Shown here one piece after another: positions 18,241-27,274 of a stretch of 62,999 bases of DNA. The notes under the pieces were generated by a model that was not told the DNA's origin, did not search any database, and saw nothing but the letters and a program-made list of their open reading frames with translations. Positions within the stretch are counted from its first letter, which is position 1, and each line of letters begins with the position of its first letter. Origin of the DNA: Xanthomonas euvesicatoria pv. euvesicatoria (GTDB lineage Bacteria; Pseudomonadota; Gammaproteobacteria; Xanthomonadales; Xanthomonadaceae). The stretch is taken from the NCBI RefSeq assembly GCF_020880415.1, contig NZ_JAJIUJ010000080.1, positions 1 through 62,999 on the forward strand, given 5' to 3'. Both the position numbers and the translations under genes were made by a program.

Positions 18241-20145
18241 TCACGCCACCTGGCTGCGCCGCGCGCGCTCCAGATGCACCAGCAGCAGCGAGATCGCTGC
18301 CGGCGTCATGCCGGGAATCCGTTGTGCCTGGCCGATGTGCTGGGGACGCACGCGCTCGAGTTTCTGTTGCACTTCGATCGACAGACCACGCACGCTGGCG
18401 TAGTCGAACCCTTCCGGGATCGGCGTGGTTTCGTGGCGTTGCTGACGCGCGATATCGTCGCGCTGGCGATCCAGATAACCGGCGTACTTGACGCTGATCT
18501 CGACCTGCTCGGCTACCTGCGCATCGTCCACGCCCGGGCCCAGGGTCGGCACCCGCATCAAGGTGGCGTAGGTGAGCTCCGGGCGCTTGATCAGATCCAG
18601 CACGTTGGTTTCGCGGCTGACCGTCACGCCCAGCGCGCCGGCCACCTCGCGGCCCAGCGCATTGCCCGGTGTGGCCCACAGTGCAGACAACCGCGTCGTT
18701 TCGCGTTGCACGGCCTCCTGCTTGGCCGCAAAGCGCGCCCAGCGCGCGTCGTCCACCAGGCCCATCGCACGCCCGACGCCGGTCAGCCGCGCATCGGCAT
18801 TGTCCTCGCGCAGCTGCAAGCGGTATTCGGCGCGGCTGGTGAACATGCGATACGGCTCGGTGGTGCCGTGGGTAATGAGATCGTCCACCAGCACGCCCAG
18901 GTAGGCCTCGTCGCGGCGCGGCGACCACGCCGGCAGCCCCTGCACGTGGCGCGCTGCGTTGAGTCCGGCCAGCAGACCCTGGGCGGCGGCCTCTTCGTAA
19001 CCGGTGGTGCCGTTGATCTGCCCGGCGAAGAACAGCCCGCCCACCGCCTTGGTCTCCAGCGAGGCCTTGAGCCCGCGCGGGTCGAAGAAGTCGTATTCGA
19101 TGGCGTAGCCGGGGCGGGTGATGTGCGCGTTCGCAAAGCCGTGGATCGAGCGCACCAGCGCCAGCTGCACATCGAACGGCAGCGAGGTGGAAATACCGTT
19201 GGGATAGATCTCGGCCACCTCCAGCCCTTCGGGTTCGACGAAGATCTGGTGGCTGGTCTTCTCGGCAAAACGCACCACCTTGTCTTCGATCGACGGGCAG
19301 TAGCGCGGGCCGATGCCTTCGATCTGCCCCGAATACAGCGGCGAGCGGTGCAGCGCGTTGCGAATGATCTCGTGGGTCTGTTCGGTGGTCTGGGTGATCC
19401 AGCAGCTGACCTGGCGCGGATGGTCGCTGACCTGGCCCATGAACGACATCACCGGCAATGGGTCGTCGCCGGGTTGTTCGGCCATCACGCCGTAATCGAG
19501 GGTGCGCCCGTCGATCCGCGGCGGGGTGCCGGTCTTGAGCCGGTCGATCGCGAACGGGCGCTCGCGCAGGCGCGCGGCCAGCGTGGTGGCCGGCGGGTCG
19601 CCCATGCGCCCGGCCGCGTACTGGGTTTCGCCGACATGGATCTTGCCGGCCAGGAACGTCCCGGCGGTCAGCACCACCGAAGGCGCTTGGAAACGCAGCC
19701 CGGTCTGGGTGATGACGCCGCGCACGCTGTCGGCTTCGGACGTGCCGTTGTGGATGATCAGGTCGTCCACTGCCGCCTGGAAGACGGTCAGGTTGGGCTG
19801 GGCCTCGACGATGCAGCGGATCGCAGTGCGGTACAGGTTGCGATCGGCCTGGCAGCGCGTGGCACGCACTGCCGGCCCCTTGGAGGCGTTGAGCGTGCGC
19901 CACTGGATGCCGGCCAGATCCGCGGCGCGTGCCATCGCCCCGCCGAGTCCGTCGATCTCCTTGACCAGGTGGCCCTTGCCGATTCCGCCGATGGCCGGGT
20001 TACAGCTCATCGCGCCCACTGTCTCGATGTTGTGGGTGAGCAACAAGGTGCGCGCCCCTGTGCGTGCAGACGCCAGGGCGGCCTCGGTGCCGGCATGACC
20101 GCCACCGATCACGATGACGTCGTAGCGATAGAAGGAGTCGGACAT
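18241..20145 (-). CDS. mnmG: tRNA uridine 5-carboxymethylaminomethyl modification enzyme MnmG
   Basis: FAD-dependent partner of MnmE that installs the cmnm5 group on wobble U34 of several tRNAs. The 634-aa protein begins [23 protein letters not shown]. It has the FAD motif GGGHAGTE, the conserved segment [21 protein letters not shown] and [12 protein letters not shown]. Family length is about 630 aa. The start at 20145 is chosen over an upstream in-frame ATG at 20244 because homology begins there and GGAG occurs a few bases upstream. A CRP-type palindrome lies about 80-105 bp before the start. Confidence 0.96.
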   Translation of the reverse strand: MSDSFYRYDVIVIGGGHAGTEAALASARTGARTLLLTHNIETVGAMSCNPAIGGIGKGHLVKEIDGLGGAMARAADLAGIQWRTLNASKGPAVRATRCQADRNLYRTAIRCIVEAQPNLTVFQAAVDDLIIHNGTSEADSVRGVITQTGLRFQAPSVVLTAGTFLAGKIHVGETQYAAGRMGDPPATTLAARLRERPFAIDRLKTGTPPRIDGRTLDYGVMAEQPGDDPLPVMSFMGQVSDHPRQVSCWITQTTEQTHEIIRNALHRSPLYSGQIEGIGPRYCPSIEDKVVRFAEKTSHQIFVEPEGLEVAEIYPNGISTSLPFDVQLALVRSIHGFANAHITRPGYAIEYDFFDPRGLKASLETKAVGGLFFAGQINGTTGYEEAAAQGLLAGLNAARHVQGLPAWSPRRDEAYLGVLVDDLITHGTTEPYRMFTSRAEYRLQLREDNADARLTGVGRAMGLVDDARWARFAAKQEAVQRETTRLSALWATPGNALGREVAGALGVTVSRETNVLDLIKRPELTYATLMRVPTLGPGVDDAQVAEQVEISVKYAGYLDRQRDDIARQQRHETTPIPEGFDYASVRGLSIEVQQKLERVRPQHIGQAQRIPGMTPAAISLLLVHLERARRSQVA

Positions 20146-20224
20146 GGGCGTGGACCAGGAGCGGGAAAAGGAAAACGGCCGCGAAAGTATCGGCTGAAGG
20201 GCGGGCGAGGTCACTCGTTCGCTA

Positions 20225-20250
20225 TAAATTGTGATGAAAATCACAATTTA
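20225..20250. promoter_or_regulatory. Perfect CRP/Clp-type palindrome between mnmG and a candidate RNA
   Basis: TGTGA (20230-20234), six bases, TCACA (20241-20245) is an exact CRP consensus, extended to 11-bp arms around GAAA. Xanthomonas Clp binds CRP-type sites. The site could control mnmG to the left, a transcript to the right, or both. As RNA, the same bases would form an 11-bp stem with a GNRA tetraloop. Confidence 0.65.
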
Positions 20251-20418
20251 CGTAAGTGACCCTCAAGTTGGCATGTTTCGTGCGGATATCCCTACTGCAC
20301 CCGTCGTGGCATTGCGACATGGGCGCAAAGGCTGGAATTGGAACAGGGGCCAGCCGCGCGTGCGATGGGGTAGCGTAAGGGTCGGTAGTCGGGGGACTGC
20401 CGACCCTTATTTTTTAAG
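20251..20418 (+). ncRNA. Candidate small RNA ending at a strong terminator
   Basis: Directly right of the CRP-type palindrome is about 130 bp without a plausible gene, then an excellent intrinsic terminator. The stem arms are 20377-20390 and 20395-20408 (14 bp with one G-T pair), the loop is GGGG, then ATTTTTTAA. A site-spacer-terminator layout with no coding frame is what an intergenic sRNA looks like. Start point and expression are inferred; it could also be the 3' end of an unseen transcript. Confidence 0.4.
20377..20416 (+). terminator. Strong intrinsic terminator (AAGGGTCGG...CCGACCCTT + T6)
   Basis: AAGGGTCGGTAGTC and GACTGCCGACCCTT pair over 14 bp with one wobble around GGGG and are followed by six Ts on the plus strand. 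No recognised plus-strand gene ends here, which is the main reason to suspect a small RNA upstream. Confidence 0.85.
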
Positions 20419-20482
20419 GTTTCTGCGAAATGGCGCACGCGCCCGTTCCGCTGCAGCCTGCTTGGCAACCATCGAAACAAAA

Positions 20483-20514
20483 ACAGAAAGCCCCGGCATG
20501 CCGGGGCTTTCTGT
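20483..20514. terminator. Perfect 32-bp palindrome, bidirectional terminator-like
   Basis: ACAGAAAGCCCCGGCA is followed directly by its exact reverse complement. The GC-rich core with flanking A and T runs fits a bidirectional terminator between the candidate RNA and the minus-strand lipoprotein gene. Confidence 0.7.
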
Positions 20515-20530
20515 GTTGTAGGCGCCGATA

Positions 20531-20574
20531 TCCGACAGGGCCGGAACAGGGGGGATCCAGATTTCCCTGTCGGA
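20531..20574. repeat. 10-bp inverted repeat TCCGACAGGG / CCCTGTCGGA
   Basis: Perfect arms at 20531-20540 and 20565-20574 enclose 24 bp. It may be another RNA hairpin downstream of the lipoprotein gene or a remnant of a small repeat element. Confidence 0.5.
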
Positions 20575-20715
20575 CATCGACATAAGTCGTCAGTGGGGCT
20601 GGCCCGGTCAAAAAATGACGTGGCGGGTCACACAGAGCACCTAGCTTGCGGCCAATCGTCAGCTGAACGCAAGCCCCCAATATCGCCAAGTGTGGGCCAG
20701 GTCGCAGTCAGCCTC

Positions 20716-21198
20716 TTACGGAATCTGTTCGCGTGTGTTGCGCGGCGCGGTTTGCCGCTGGATCTCGCGAATGACGCGCGGCGGCGCGCCGATACGCGGT
20801 GGCGGCCGCGACGGCGGCGCGCCGTTTGCCGGCGGGCGATTGGGTTGCTGCGGCCGCGAACCGCCGGGGCGCTGCCCGTTGTTGAACGAGCCGTTCGGCC
20901 GCGGCGGACGGTACTGCGGACGGCGATCGTACTGCCGGTAGTAGTAGCCGCCACCACCGCGATAGACCGGATACACCGGATACACCGGGTAGTCGTACAG
21001 GCCGATCGACCCGGCGCCATATCCATATGGCAAACCATACGGATTGCCGTAGAAGTACGGGGAGTAGCCGGGCGGATAGCGATACTGCACGGCAGGCGCA
21101 CCACGGTAATAGCCGCCCGACCCCCCGCCGGTGTAGTCGTAGGTTGCGCAGCCGCCCAGGGCCAAGAGCCCGGCGGCGAAGATCAGACGGAATTTCAT
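20716..21198 (-). CDS. Gly/Tyr/Pro/Arg-rich lipoprotein of unknown function
   Basis: A 160-aa protein starting MKFRLIFAAGLLALGGCATY, a lipoprotein signal with lipobox LGGC (Cys about residue 17). The mature part is very rich in Gly, Tyr, Pro and Arg. It includes a YPVYPVYPVYRGGGG repeat and the PY-rich stretch PPGYSPYFYGNPYG, ending in a basic Pro/Arg tail. No enzyme domain is visible; low-complexity composition suggests a disordered envelope protein. The hydrophobic export signal and CATYDYTGGG start are common in Xanthomonadaceae hypothetical lipoproteins. Confidence 0.8.
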   Translation of the reverse strand: MKFRLIFAAGLLALGGCATYDYTGGGSGGYYRGAPAVQYRYPPGYSPYFYGNPYGLPYGYGAGSIGLYDYPVYPVYPVYRGGGGYYYRQYDRRPQYRPPRPNGSFNNGQRPGGSRPQQPNRPPANGAPPSRPPPRIGAPPRVIREIQRQTAPRNTREQIP

Positions 21199-21355
21199 GG
21201 ATGGTGCCCTCCTGCAACCATGGTGCCACTGTCGAACCGATGCATTGAATCGGTCCTTAATTGTGCGGCATTGCGACGCTTTGTCATCGATCCAGCATGC
21301 GCGGCGGCACTGCGTGCGACCCGTGAAGAGGAGGCGATACGTTAATCTTGCAGGC

Positions 21356-22315
21356 ATGATCGAGACGGTCCCCCTTGCCCATTCCGACGTCCTGCAGGCC
21401 GCTGCGCGGATTGCGCCGCACTGCGCGCCGACACCGTTGCTGACATCGCACAGTCTGGACGCGCTCAGCAGTGCGCAGTTGTTCTTCAAGGCCGAGCATT
21501 TGCAGCGCAGCGGCGCATTCAAGTTCCGCGGTGCCTGCAATGCCGTGTGGTCGCTGCCGGATGAGCTGGCTGCGCATGGTGTGGTCACGCATTCCTCCGG
21601 CAACCACGGCGCGGCGCTGGCGCTTGCCGCACGCACGCGCGGCATCGGCTGCCATGTGGTGGTGCCCGAGGGCGCGGTGGCGGCCAAGCTGGCCAATATC
21701 TCCCGGAACGGCGCCACGTTGTGGCGTTGCGCGCCGACCATCGCGGCGCGGGAACAGATGTGCGCCGAGGTGCAGGCCGGCAGCGGCGCCAAACTGGTGC
21801 ACCCGTATACCGATCGTGCAGTGATCGCCGGGCAGGGCACCGCCACGCTGGAGCTGTTGCACCAAAGCGGCGGGCTGGATGTGCTGGTGGCGCCGGTCGG
21901 CGGTGGTGGGCTGGCGGCCGGCGCCGCACTGGCGCTGCAATCCTCGCCGGACTGCGAGCTGGTACTGGCCGAGCCGGCCGGCGCAGCCGACACCGCGCGT
22001 TCGCTGGCGGCCGGGCAGCGGCTGGTCGATTTCGTGCCGGACACCATTTGCGATGGCCTGCGCGGCACCTTGGGCGCGCCCAACTTTGCAGTGCTGCAGC
22101 GCGCCGGGGCACAGGTGATCACGGTGGACGATGCGGCGGTCGTCCAGGCGATGCGGCTGGTCTGGCAGTTGCTCAAGCAAGTGGTCGAGCCGTCTTCGGC
22201 GATCGCCCTGGCCGCGGTCCTGGCCCAGCCGGCACGGTTTGCCGGGCGGCGGGTGGGGCTGATCCTGTCCGGCGGCAATGTCGATCTGGATGCCTTGCCT
22301 TGGGCCGCGGCGTGA
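21356..22315 (+). CDS. PLP-dependent serine/threonine dehydratase-like enzyme
   Basis: Fold-type II PLP enzyme of 319 aa. The Schiff-base lysine is in SGAFKFRGA (Lys56), the phosphate-binding loop is VGGGGLAAG and the substrate loop is SSGNHGAA. No regulatory ACT domain is present. The short form resembles catabolic threonine dehydratase, serine racemase and threo-3-hydroxyaspartate dehydratase, which cannot be separated from sequence alone. The stop overlaps the next gene's GTG start, so the pair is co-translated. Confidence 0.8.
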   Translation: MIETVPLAHSDVLQAAARIAPHCAPTPLLTSHSLDALSSAQLFFKAEHLQRSGAFKFRGACNAVWSLPDELAAHGVVTHSSGNHGAALALAARTRGIGCHVVVPEGAVAAKLANISRNGATLWRCAPTIAAREQMCAEVQAGSGAKLVHPYTDRAVIAGQGTATLELLHQSGGLDVLVAPVGGGGLAAGAALALQSSPDCELVLAEPAGAADTARSLAAGQRLVDFVPDTICDGLRGTLGAPNFAVLQRAGAQVITVDDAAVVQAMRLVWQLLKQVVEPSSAIALAAVLAQPARFAGRRVGLILSGGNVDLDALPWAAA

Positions 22316-22917
22316 GCAGGCGCTCACGCGGGCTCGGCCTGTGGGGCTGGGGCTGGCGGTTGTGCATGCTGGCGCTGATCTGGCTGGTGGCCGTGGCAGG
22401 CTGGATCGTGTGGATCGGCGACCGCGATCAGGCCGCACCGGCCGATGTGATCATCGTGCTGGGTGCGGCCGCCTACGATGCGCGCCCTTCGCCGGTGTTC
22501 GAAGAACGCATCCGGCACGCATTGGACCTGTACGCGCAGGGCTATGCGCCGCGGCTGCTGTTCACCGGCGGCTTCGGCAACGGCGCACGCTTTGCCGAAT
22601 CGCAGGTGGCCCGACGCTACGCGCTGCGCCACGGCATTCCGCCGGAAGCCATCGTGATCGAAACCACCTCGCGCACCACCCGGCAGAACCTGGAACAGGC
22701 GCGCACGCTGATGGAGCGGCACGGCCTGCATCGGGCGATCATCGTCAGCGACCCACTGCACATGGCGCGCGCGCTGCGGCTGAGCCAGGAACTGGGTATC
22801 GACGCGCTGGCTTCGTCCACGCCGAGCACGCGGTTTCGCAGCTTCCACACCAGCTGGCGCTTCCTGTTGCAGGAGGTGTATTACTTCCACCGCGATCTGG
22901 TGGTGCAAGGGCCGTGA
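22312..22917 (+). CDS. YdcF/DUF218 family membrane-anchored protein
   Basis: A 201-aa protein with one N-terminal transmembrane segment (LCMLALIWLVAVAGWIVWI) and a DUF218 domain (ADVIIVLGAAAYDARPSPVFEERI, LLFTGGFG, ETTSRTTRQNLEQA, IIVSDPLHMARAL). Relatives include YdcF and SanA/ElyC, linked to envelope or vancomycin-resistance phenotypes. It starts with GTG inside the preceding stop (GTGA overlap). Confidence 0.78.
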   Translation: MSRRSRGLGLWGWGWRLCMLALIWLVAVAGWIVWIGDRDQAAPADVIIVLGAAAYDARPSPVFEERIRHALDLYAQGYAPRLLFTGGFGNGARFAESQVARRYALRHGIPPEAIVIETTSRTTRQNLEQARTLMERHGLHRAIIVSDPLHMARALRLSQELGIDALASSTPSTRFRSFHTSWRFLLQEVYYFHRDLVVQGP

Positions 22918-22960
22918 CCGCAGGCCTATGATGCGGCTTTCCCAGCGGGCAGGTTCGAGC

Positions 22961-23380
22961 ATGAGCGAGACCCATCGGCAACACGCCATTGGCCTGGTGC
23001 AGGCCTACTACGCAGCCTTCAACCGTGGCGATTGGGACGGCATGTTGGCGTTTCTGGCCGAGGACGTCGCCCACGACCTCAATCAAGGTCCGCGCGAAAT
23101 CGGCCGCAACGCATTTGCCGCGTTCCTGCAGCGCATGAACGACAGCTACCGCGAGCAATTGCGCGATGTGGTCGTCATCGCCAACGACGATGGCACCCGG
23201 GTCGGTGCCGAGTACGTGGTGCATGGCGTCTATCACACCACCGACGAAGGCCTGCCGGAGGCCAACGGGCAGACCTATGTGCTGGTGGGCGGTGCGTTCT
23301 TCGACGTGCGCGGCGACACGATCACCCGCGTGACCAACTACTACAACCTGCAGGAATGGATTGCGCAGGTATCGCGCTGA
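22961..23380 (+). CDS. NTF2-like/SnoaL-type protein
   Basis: A 139-aa single-domain protein with the NTF2-like cone fold signature: LVQAYYAAFNRGDWDGMLAFL near the N-terminus and ITRVTNYYNLQEWI at the end. Many such proteins are ketosteroid-isomerase-related hydrolases or isomerases of unknown substrate. It follows the ydcF-like gene by 43 bp on the same strand and may belong to the same transcript. Confidence 0.75.
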   Translation: MSETHRQHAIGLVQAYYAAFNRGDWDGMLAFLAEDVAHDLNQGPREIGRNAFAAFLQRMNDSYREQLRDVVVIANDDGTRVGAEYVVHGVYHTTDEGLPEANGQTYVLVGGAFFDVRGDTITRVTNYYNLQEWIAQVSR

Positions 23381-23481
23381 GCGCATCGACCAACGCTGCG
23401 TAGCAGCGCACCTGGGCGCGATGAGGCGTTATCGACGACGACGCTCGCGCCCGGGTGCGCTTCTACGCGGGTAGGCGGGGA

Positions 23482-24387
23482 TTACAGCAACACGATCCCG
23501 ACCACCACCAGGATGAAGATGCTCCACTTGAGCACCTGGTACAGCGGGTTGTTGCGTTCCTTCAGCGCCTTGGCCTTGAGGCGGGCGGCGTAGAAATAGC
23601 GGAACACGCGATTGATGCCGCCGGTCTTGTCGCCTTCCTGATTGGGCGAGGCGCCGGCCGAGAGCAGGCTGCGGCCGACGAAGCGGTTCACCGCCGCCGC
23701 CCAGCGCCAACGCATCGGGCGTTCGATATCGCAGAACAGGATGATGCGGTCCTGGTCGGTGTCGTTGCGCGCGTAATGGATATAGGTCTCGTCGAACATG
23801 GTCCACTCGCCATCGCGCCAGCTGTGGCGCTGGCCGTCGACGTCGATGAAGCAACGGTCGTCGTTCGGTGTGGCCAGGCCCAGGTGCAGGCGCATGGAGC
23901 CGGCGAACGGGTCGCGGTGCGGGCGAAGTTCGCTGCCCGGCGGCAGCTCGGCGAACATCGCGGCCTTGACCGTGGGAATGGATTTCAGCAGGGCGGTGGT
24001 CTGCGGACACAATTCGGCGGCAGACGGATGCGCGGTGCCGTACCACTTCAGATAGAAGCGCTTCCAGCCACGCCGGAAGAACGAATTGAAGCCGATGTCG
24101 GTATAGCCTTCGGCAGCGCGGATCTTCTGCATTTGTTGCAACGCCACCGCTTCGTCGCGGATCAGTGGCCAGCTCGCGCGCAGCGGCGCCAGCTCGGGAA
24201 ATTCCTTGCCCGGGTCGATGAACGGGGTGGTCGGCACCCGCGAACACAGGTACATCAGTGTGTTGATGGGGGCCATGAAGGTGGAATGGTCCAGCAACTG
24301 CCGGCTGAGCCGGTGCCGCACGCGACCGCGATAATGGATGTAGAGCGCCGATGCGATGAACAGCGCGATGAGGAGCCACTTCAACAT
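23482..24387 (-). CDS. lpxO: LpxO-like lipid A 2-hydroxylase (aspartyl/asparaginyl beta-hydroxylase family)
   Basis: A 301-aa Fe(II)/2-oxoglutarate dioxygenase with transmembrane segments at both ends (LLIALFIASALYI near the N-terminus and SIFILVVVGIVLL at the C-terminus). The metal site is visible in LRPHRDPF (His, Asp) and the distal His of ETYIHYARN, and the cosubstrate Arg in the following RIILFCD segment. LpxO hydroxylates a secondary acyl chain of lipid A at the cytoplasmic side of the inner membrane. The start at 24387 is chosen by family length (about 300 aa); an in-frame ATG exists at 24480. Confidence 0.82.
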   Translation of the reverse strand: MLKWLLIALFIASALYIHYRGRVRHRLSRQLLDHSTFMAPINTLMYLCSRVPTTPFIDPGKEFPELAPLRASWPLIRDEAVALQQMQKIRAAEGYTDIGFNSFFRRGWKRFYLKWYGTAHPSAAELCPQTTALLKSIPTVKAAMFAELPPGSELRPHRDPFAGSMRLHLGLATPNDDRCFIDVDGQRHSWRDGEWTMFDETYIHYARNDTDQDRIILFCDIERPMRWRWAAAVNRFVGRSLLSAGASPNQEGDKTGGINRVFRYFYAARLKAKALKERNNPLYQVLKWSIFILVVVGIVLL

Positions 24388-24636
24388 GAGGGAGGCCGAT
24401 TGGGGGCGGGGGGCCGCAAACGTGAGAGTGGCTGCCAATAAACGCACGCAGCACTGCTGCGTCGTGTCGGTAGCCACCATCGAACAAGGTAAGCCGCAAC
24501 GAAGGAAGTGCGGCCGGTCACTTCAGAATTCTAGCAACTGTCACCGCCGAGCCTGACCGCTGAGCAGTGGCATGGGCGCAATACGCTGTGTCTCACCGGC
24601 AGTGGATGCGCGCGGACCGGCGTTCTGTACCGCCGT

Positions 24637-25521
24637 TCAGTCGATGCGGCGGCGGATCGGGATGGCGCTGACCGGCACGCTGGCGACCTCATGCCCGTGT
24701 TCGCGGATGGGCGCGCCCGGCGCCGGTGCCCAGGCATGGGCGTAGATCACTTCCCAGGAGCTGGGCAGGGTGCCGTCCGGTCGCCGCAGCGGTTCGTAGG
24801 CCGCGCTGGCGGCCGCGAAGCGACCGCGTCCGGTCAGGGTGGCCCGGCGGTTGCTGAGCGCATTGGTTGCCCCCATCGCACGCAGCTCGCGCATCAGTGC
24901 GGGCAGGTCGTTGTAGGTCAGGGTGAACAGGTCGCGGTCCAGCACCGGGTCGCGGAACCCGGACATCAGCAGGGCATCGCCGAATTGGGCGATCGGCGGA
25001 AAGCGGCTGACGTGCGGGGCCGGGTCGGTCTGCGCAAAGGCCTCGCGCAATTCGATCAGCGTTTCCGGGCCGAAGGTGGAGCACAGCAGCAACCCGCCCG
25101 GGCGCAGCGCGCGACGGAAACCGGCGAACACGGCCGGCAGGTCTTCCACCCACTGCAGGCACAGATTGCTGAAGATCACATCCACGCTGCCGTCGGCGAC
25201 CGGTAGCGCGCGCGCATCGGCACACACCTGCGTGAACGGCTTCCACCAGCCTGCGGCCTTGCGCGCCTGGCGAAGCATCGGCATGGCCTGATCCAGCGCG
25301 ATCACCTGTGCCTTGGGCCAGCGCTTCTTGATTGCAGCGCTGGCATGGCCGGGGCCGGCGCCGACATCCAGCACCACCTTGGGCACATGCTCGCCCAGGT
25401 AGTCGAGCGATTCGAGCAGGCGGGCTTCCGCTTCGCGTTGAAGCGCGGCGGCGGCGGTATAGGTGCTGGCGGCACGCGCAAACGCGCGCCGGACGTGGCG
25501 GGGATCGAAAGTACTGGTCAT
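24637..25521 (-). CDS. bioC: Malonyl-ACP O-methyltransferase
   Basis: SAM-dependent methyltransferase that masks malonyl-ACP (or malonyl-CoA) to start pimeloyl synthesis for biotin. The 294-aa protein has motif I VLDVGAGPGH (about 50-59), the post-I acidic residue in VIALDQAMPML, and FSNLCLQWVEDLP typical of BioC. The start MTSTFDPRHVRRAFARAASTY at 25521 matches the conserved BioC N-terminus. It is the distal gene of the bioB-bioF-bioH-bioC string and functions with BioH, which removes the methyl group. Confidence 0.92.
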   Translation of the reverse strand: MTSTFDPRHVRRAFARAASTYTAAAALQREAEARLLESLDYLGEHVPKVVLDVGAGPGHASAAIKKRWPKAQVIALDQAMPMLRQARKAAGWWKPFTQVCADARALPVADGSVDVIFSNLCLQWVEDLPAVFAGFRRALRPGGLLLCSTFGPETLIELREAFAQTDPAPHVSRFPPIAQFGDALLMSGFRDPVLDRDLFTLTYNDLPALMRELRAMGATNALSNRRATLTGRGRFAAASAAYEPLRRPDGTLPSSWEVIYAHAWAPAPGAPIREHGHEVASVPVSAIPIRRRID

Positions 25522-25584
25522 GGCAAGGCTATTGTCGCCCCTGGCAGGGGCGGAGGGAATCGATCGGGCGTGCAAGGCGCCGCG

Positions 25585-26367
25585 CTAGAACGTGCCGGGA
25601 TAGCTGCCGCCATCGATCAACAGATTCTGTCCGGTGATATAGCCGGCCTGCGCGCTGCACAGAAAGGCGCAGGCCGCGCCGAACTCGTCCGGCTCGCCAA
25701 AACGCGCCGCCGGAATGCCCGCGCGCTTGCGTTCGGCGACCTCGTCGGCGCTGCTGCCCTGTTGCTGCGCGATGGCGGCGAAGTTGCCGCGCAAGCGGTC
25801 GGTGACGAACTGCCCAGGCAGCAGGTTGTTGATGGTGACGTTGTCGGCCACGGTGCTGCGCGCGAGCCCGGCGACGAAACCGGTCAGGCCGGCGCGCGCG
25901 CCATTGGACAGGCCGAGGATGTCGATCGGCGCCTTCACCGCGCTGGAGGTGATGTTGACGATGCGGCCGAAGCGGCGGGCGCGCATGCCATCGACGGTGG
26001 CGCGGATCAGTTCGATCGGCGCCAGCATGTTGGCGTCCAGCGCGCGCAACCAGTCGGCGCGTTCCCACTGGCGGAAATCGCCCGGCGGCGGGCCGCCCGC
26101 GTTGTTGATCAGGATGTCGACCTGCGGACAGGCCGCAAGTGCGGCGCTGCGTCCTTCCGGCGTGGCGATATCGGCAACCACGCTGCGCACCTGGCCAGCG
26201 CCGGGCAGTGCGCGCAAGGCGTCGGCGGCGTGCTCCAGTGCCTCACGGCCGCGCGCGGCGATCACCACATTGGCGCCTTCGCCGGCCAATGCACGTGCGC
26301 AGCCCAAACCCAGCCCTTTGCTTGCGGCGCAGACCAACGCCCAGCGGCCAGCGATTCCCAGATCCAT
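25585..26367 (-). CDS. Atypical short-chain dehydrogenase/reductase without the YxxxK pair
   Basis: A 260-aa SDR-fold protein between bioH and bioC. The N-terminal nucleotide-binding segment is CAASKGLGLGCARALAGEGA instead of the canonical TGxxxGxG. The NNAGG and NITSSAV (Ser) segments are present. Where YxxxK should be, the sequence is LSNGARAGL, so both the catalytic Tyr and Lys are replaced. This matches a known beta-ketoacyl-reductase-like SDR subgroup with imperfect motifs. Its reaction, if any, is unknown, and a biotin role is only suggested by location. Confidence 0.8.
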   Translation of the reverse strand: MDLGIAGRWALVCAASKGLGLGCARALAGEGANVVIAARGREALEHAADALRALPGAGQVRSVVADIATPEGRSAALAACPQVDILINNAGGPPPGDFRQWERADWLRALDANMLAPIELIRATVDGMRARRFGRIVNITSSAVKAPIDILGLSNGARAGLTGFVAGLARSTVADNVTINNLLPGQFVTDRLRGNFAAIAQQQGSSADEVAERKRAGIPAARFGEPDEFGAACAFLCSAQAGYITGQNLLIDGGSYPGTF

Positions 26368-26412
26368 GCGAGATGTCCCTCGATCAGCGATGTCGCATGA
26401 TCGACGATCGGC

Positions 26413-27174
26413 TCATGGCACGGACGCAACGAAGCGTTGCAGCGCCTCGCTCACCTGATCTGCATGACCCAGAAACGGCGCGTGACCACCGCCGGCAATG
26501 GTGAGCGCCTGCGCGTGTGGGCTGAGCGCGGCGGTGGCATGCATGCCGGCGGCAGGCACCAGGCGATCGCGTTGCCCGGCGATCCACAGGCTGGGGCGTG
26601 CGAGTTGCGGCACGGCGCGGCGCAGATCGGTGCGTTCGAGCAGGGCGAGCCCTTGCTGCAACGCCTCCGGTGCCGGTTCGCCACGCGCGGTGAGCGTCTC
26701 GCGCAGGCTGCGCAGTTCGCTGCGTGCATGCGCCGAGCCCAGTGTGTCCAGCGCAAGAAAACGCTCCAGCGTGCCGCGGTAGTCGCGCGACAACTCGATC
26801 CCGAATTGCACGAACACCTCGCGCTGGACGGCACTCGGCCAATCGTTGCCACGCACGAAACGCGGCGTGGCGGCAATCATCGCCAACCCACGCACCTGCC
26901 GCAGGGTGGCGGCCGCATGCAGCGCAAACAGCCCGCCCAGCGACCAGCCGAGCCAGACCGCCGGCGGTGTGGCGGCCGCAATTTCTGCAACCACATAGGG
27001 CAATGCCAGCGGCGTGCTGTCGTCGCGACTGAAGCCGTGCCCGGGCAGGTCGACCAGATGCAATTGATAGTGCGGCGCCAGGCGATCCACCAGCGGTGCG
27101 AACACGCCGCCGTGCAGTGCCCAACCGTGCAGGAGAACCAGCGCAGGCCCGTGGCCGATGACATCGATATGCAT
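26413..27174 (-). CDS. bioH: Pimeloyl-ACP methyl ester carboxylesterase
   Basis: Alpha/beta hydrolase that frees pimeloyl-ACP from its methyl ester, ending the BioC-initiated detour through fatty acid synthesis. The 253-aa protein has LLHGWALHGGVF, the nucleophile elbow GWSLGGLFAL (Ser about 76), the acid in AGQRDRLVP and His in GGGHAPFLGH. The start MHIDVIGHGPALVLLHGWAL at 27174 agrees with BioH alignments. Genes bioF and bioC flank it on the same strand. Confidence 0.92.
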   Translation of the reverse strand: MHIDVIGHGPALVLLHGWALHGGVFAPLVDRLAPHYQLHLVDLPGHGFSRDDSTPLALPYVVAEIAAATPPAVWLGWSLGGLFALHAAATLRQVRGLAMIAATPRFVRGNDWPSAVQREVFVQFGIELSRDYRGTLERFLALDTLGSAHARSELRSLRETLTARGEPAPEALQQGLALLERTDLRRAVPQLARPSLWIAGQRDRLVPAAGMHATAALSPHAQALTIAGGGHAPFLGHADQVSEALQRFVASVP

Positions 27175-27274
27175 GCGCGCATTGTCGCCGATTGTGGCGT
27201 GCCGGCACGCATCGTGGGATGCGCGCTGGTCATTGGAGGCACGCAGATCCGATGTTGGGTGCAGCGCCTGGGAG

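Noticed and set aside
18160..20259. 699-aa open frame on the plus strand opposite mnmG
   Set aside because: mnmG is unambiguous on the minus strand; the antisense frame has no protein features.
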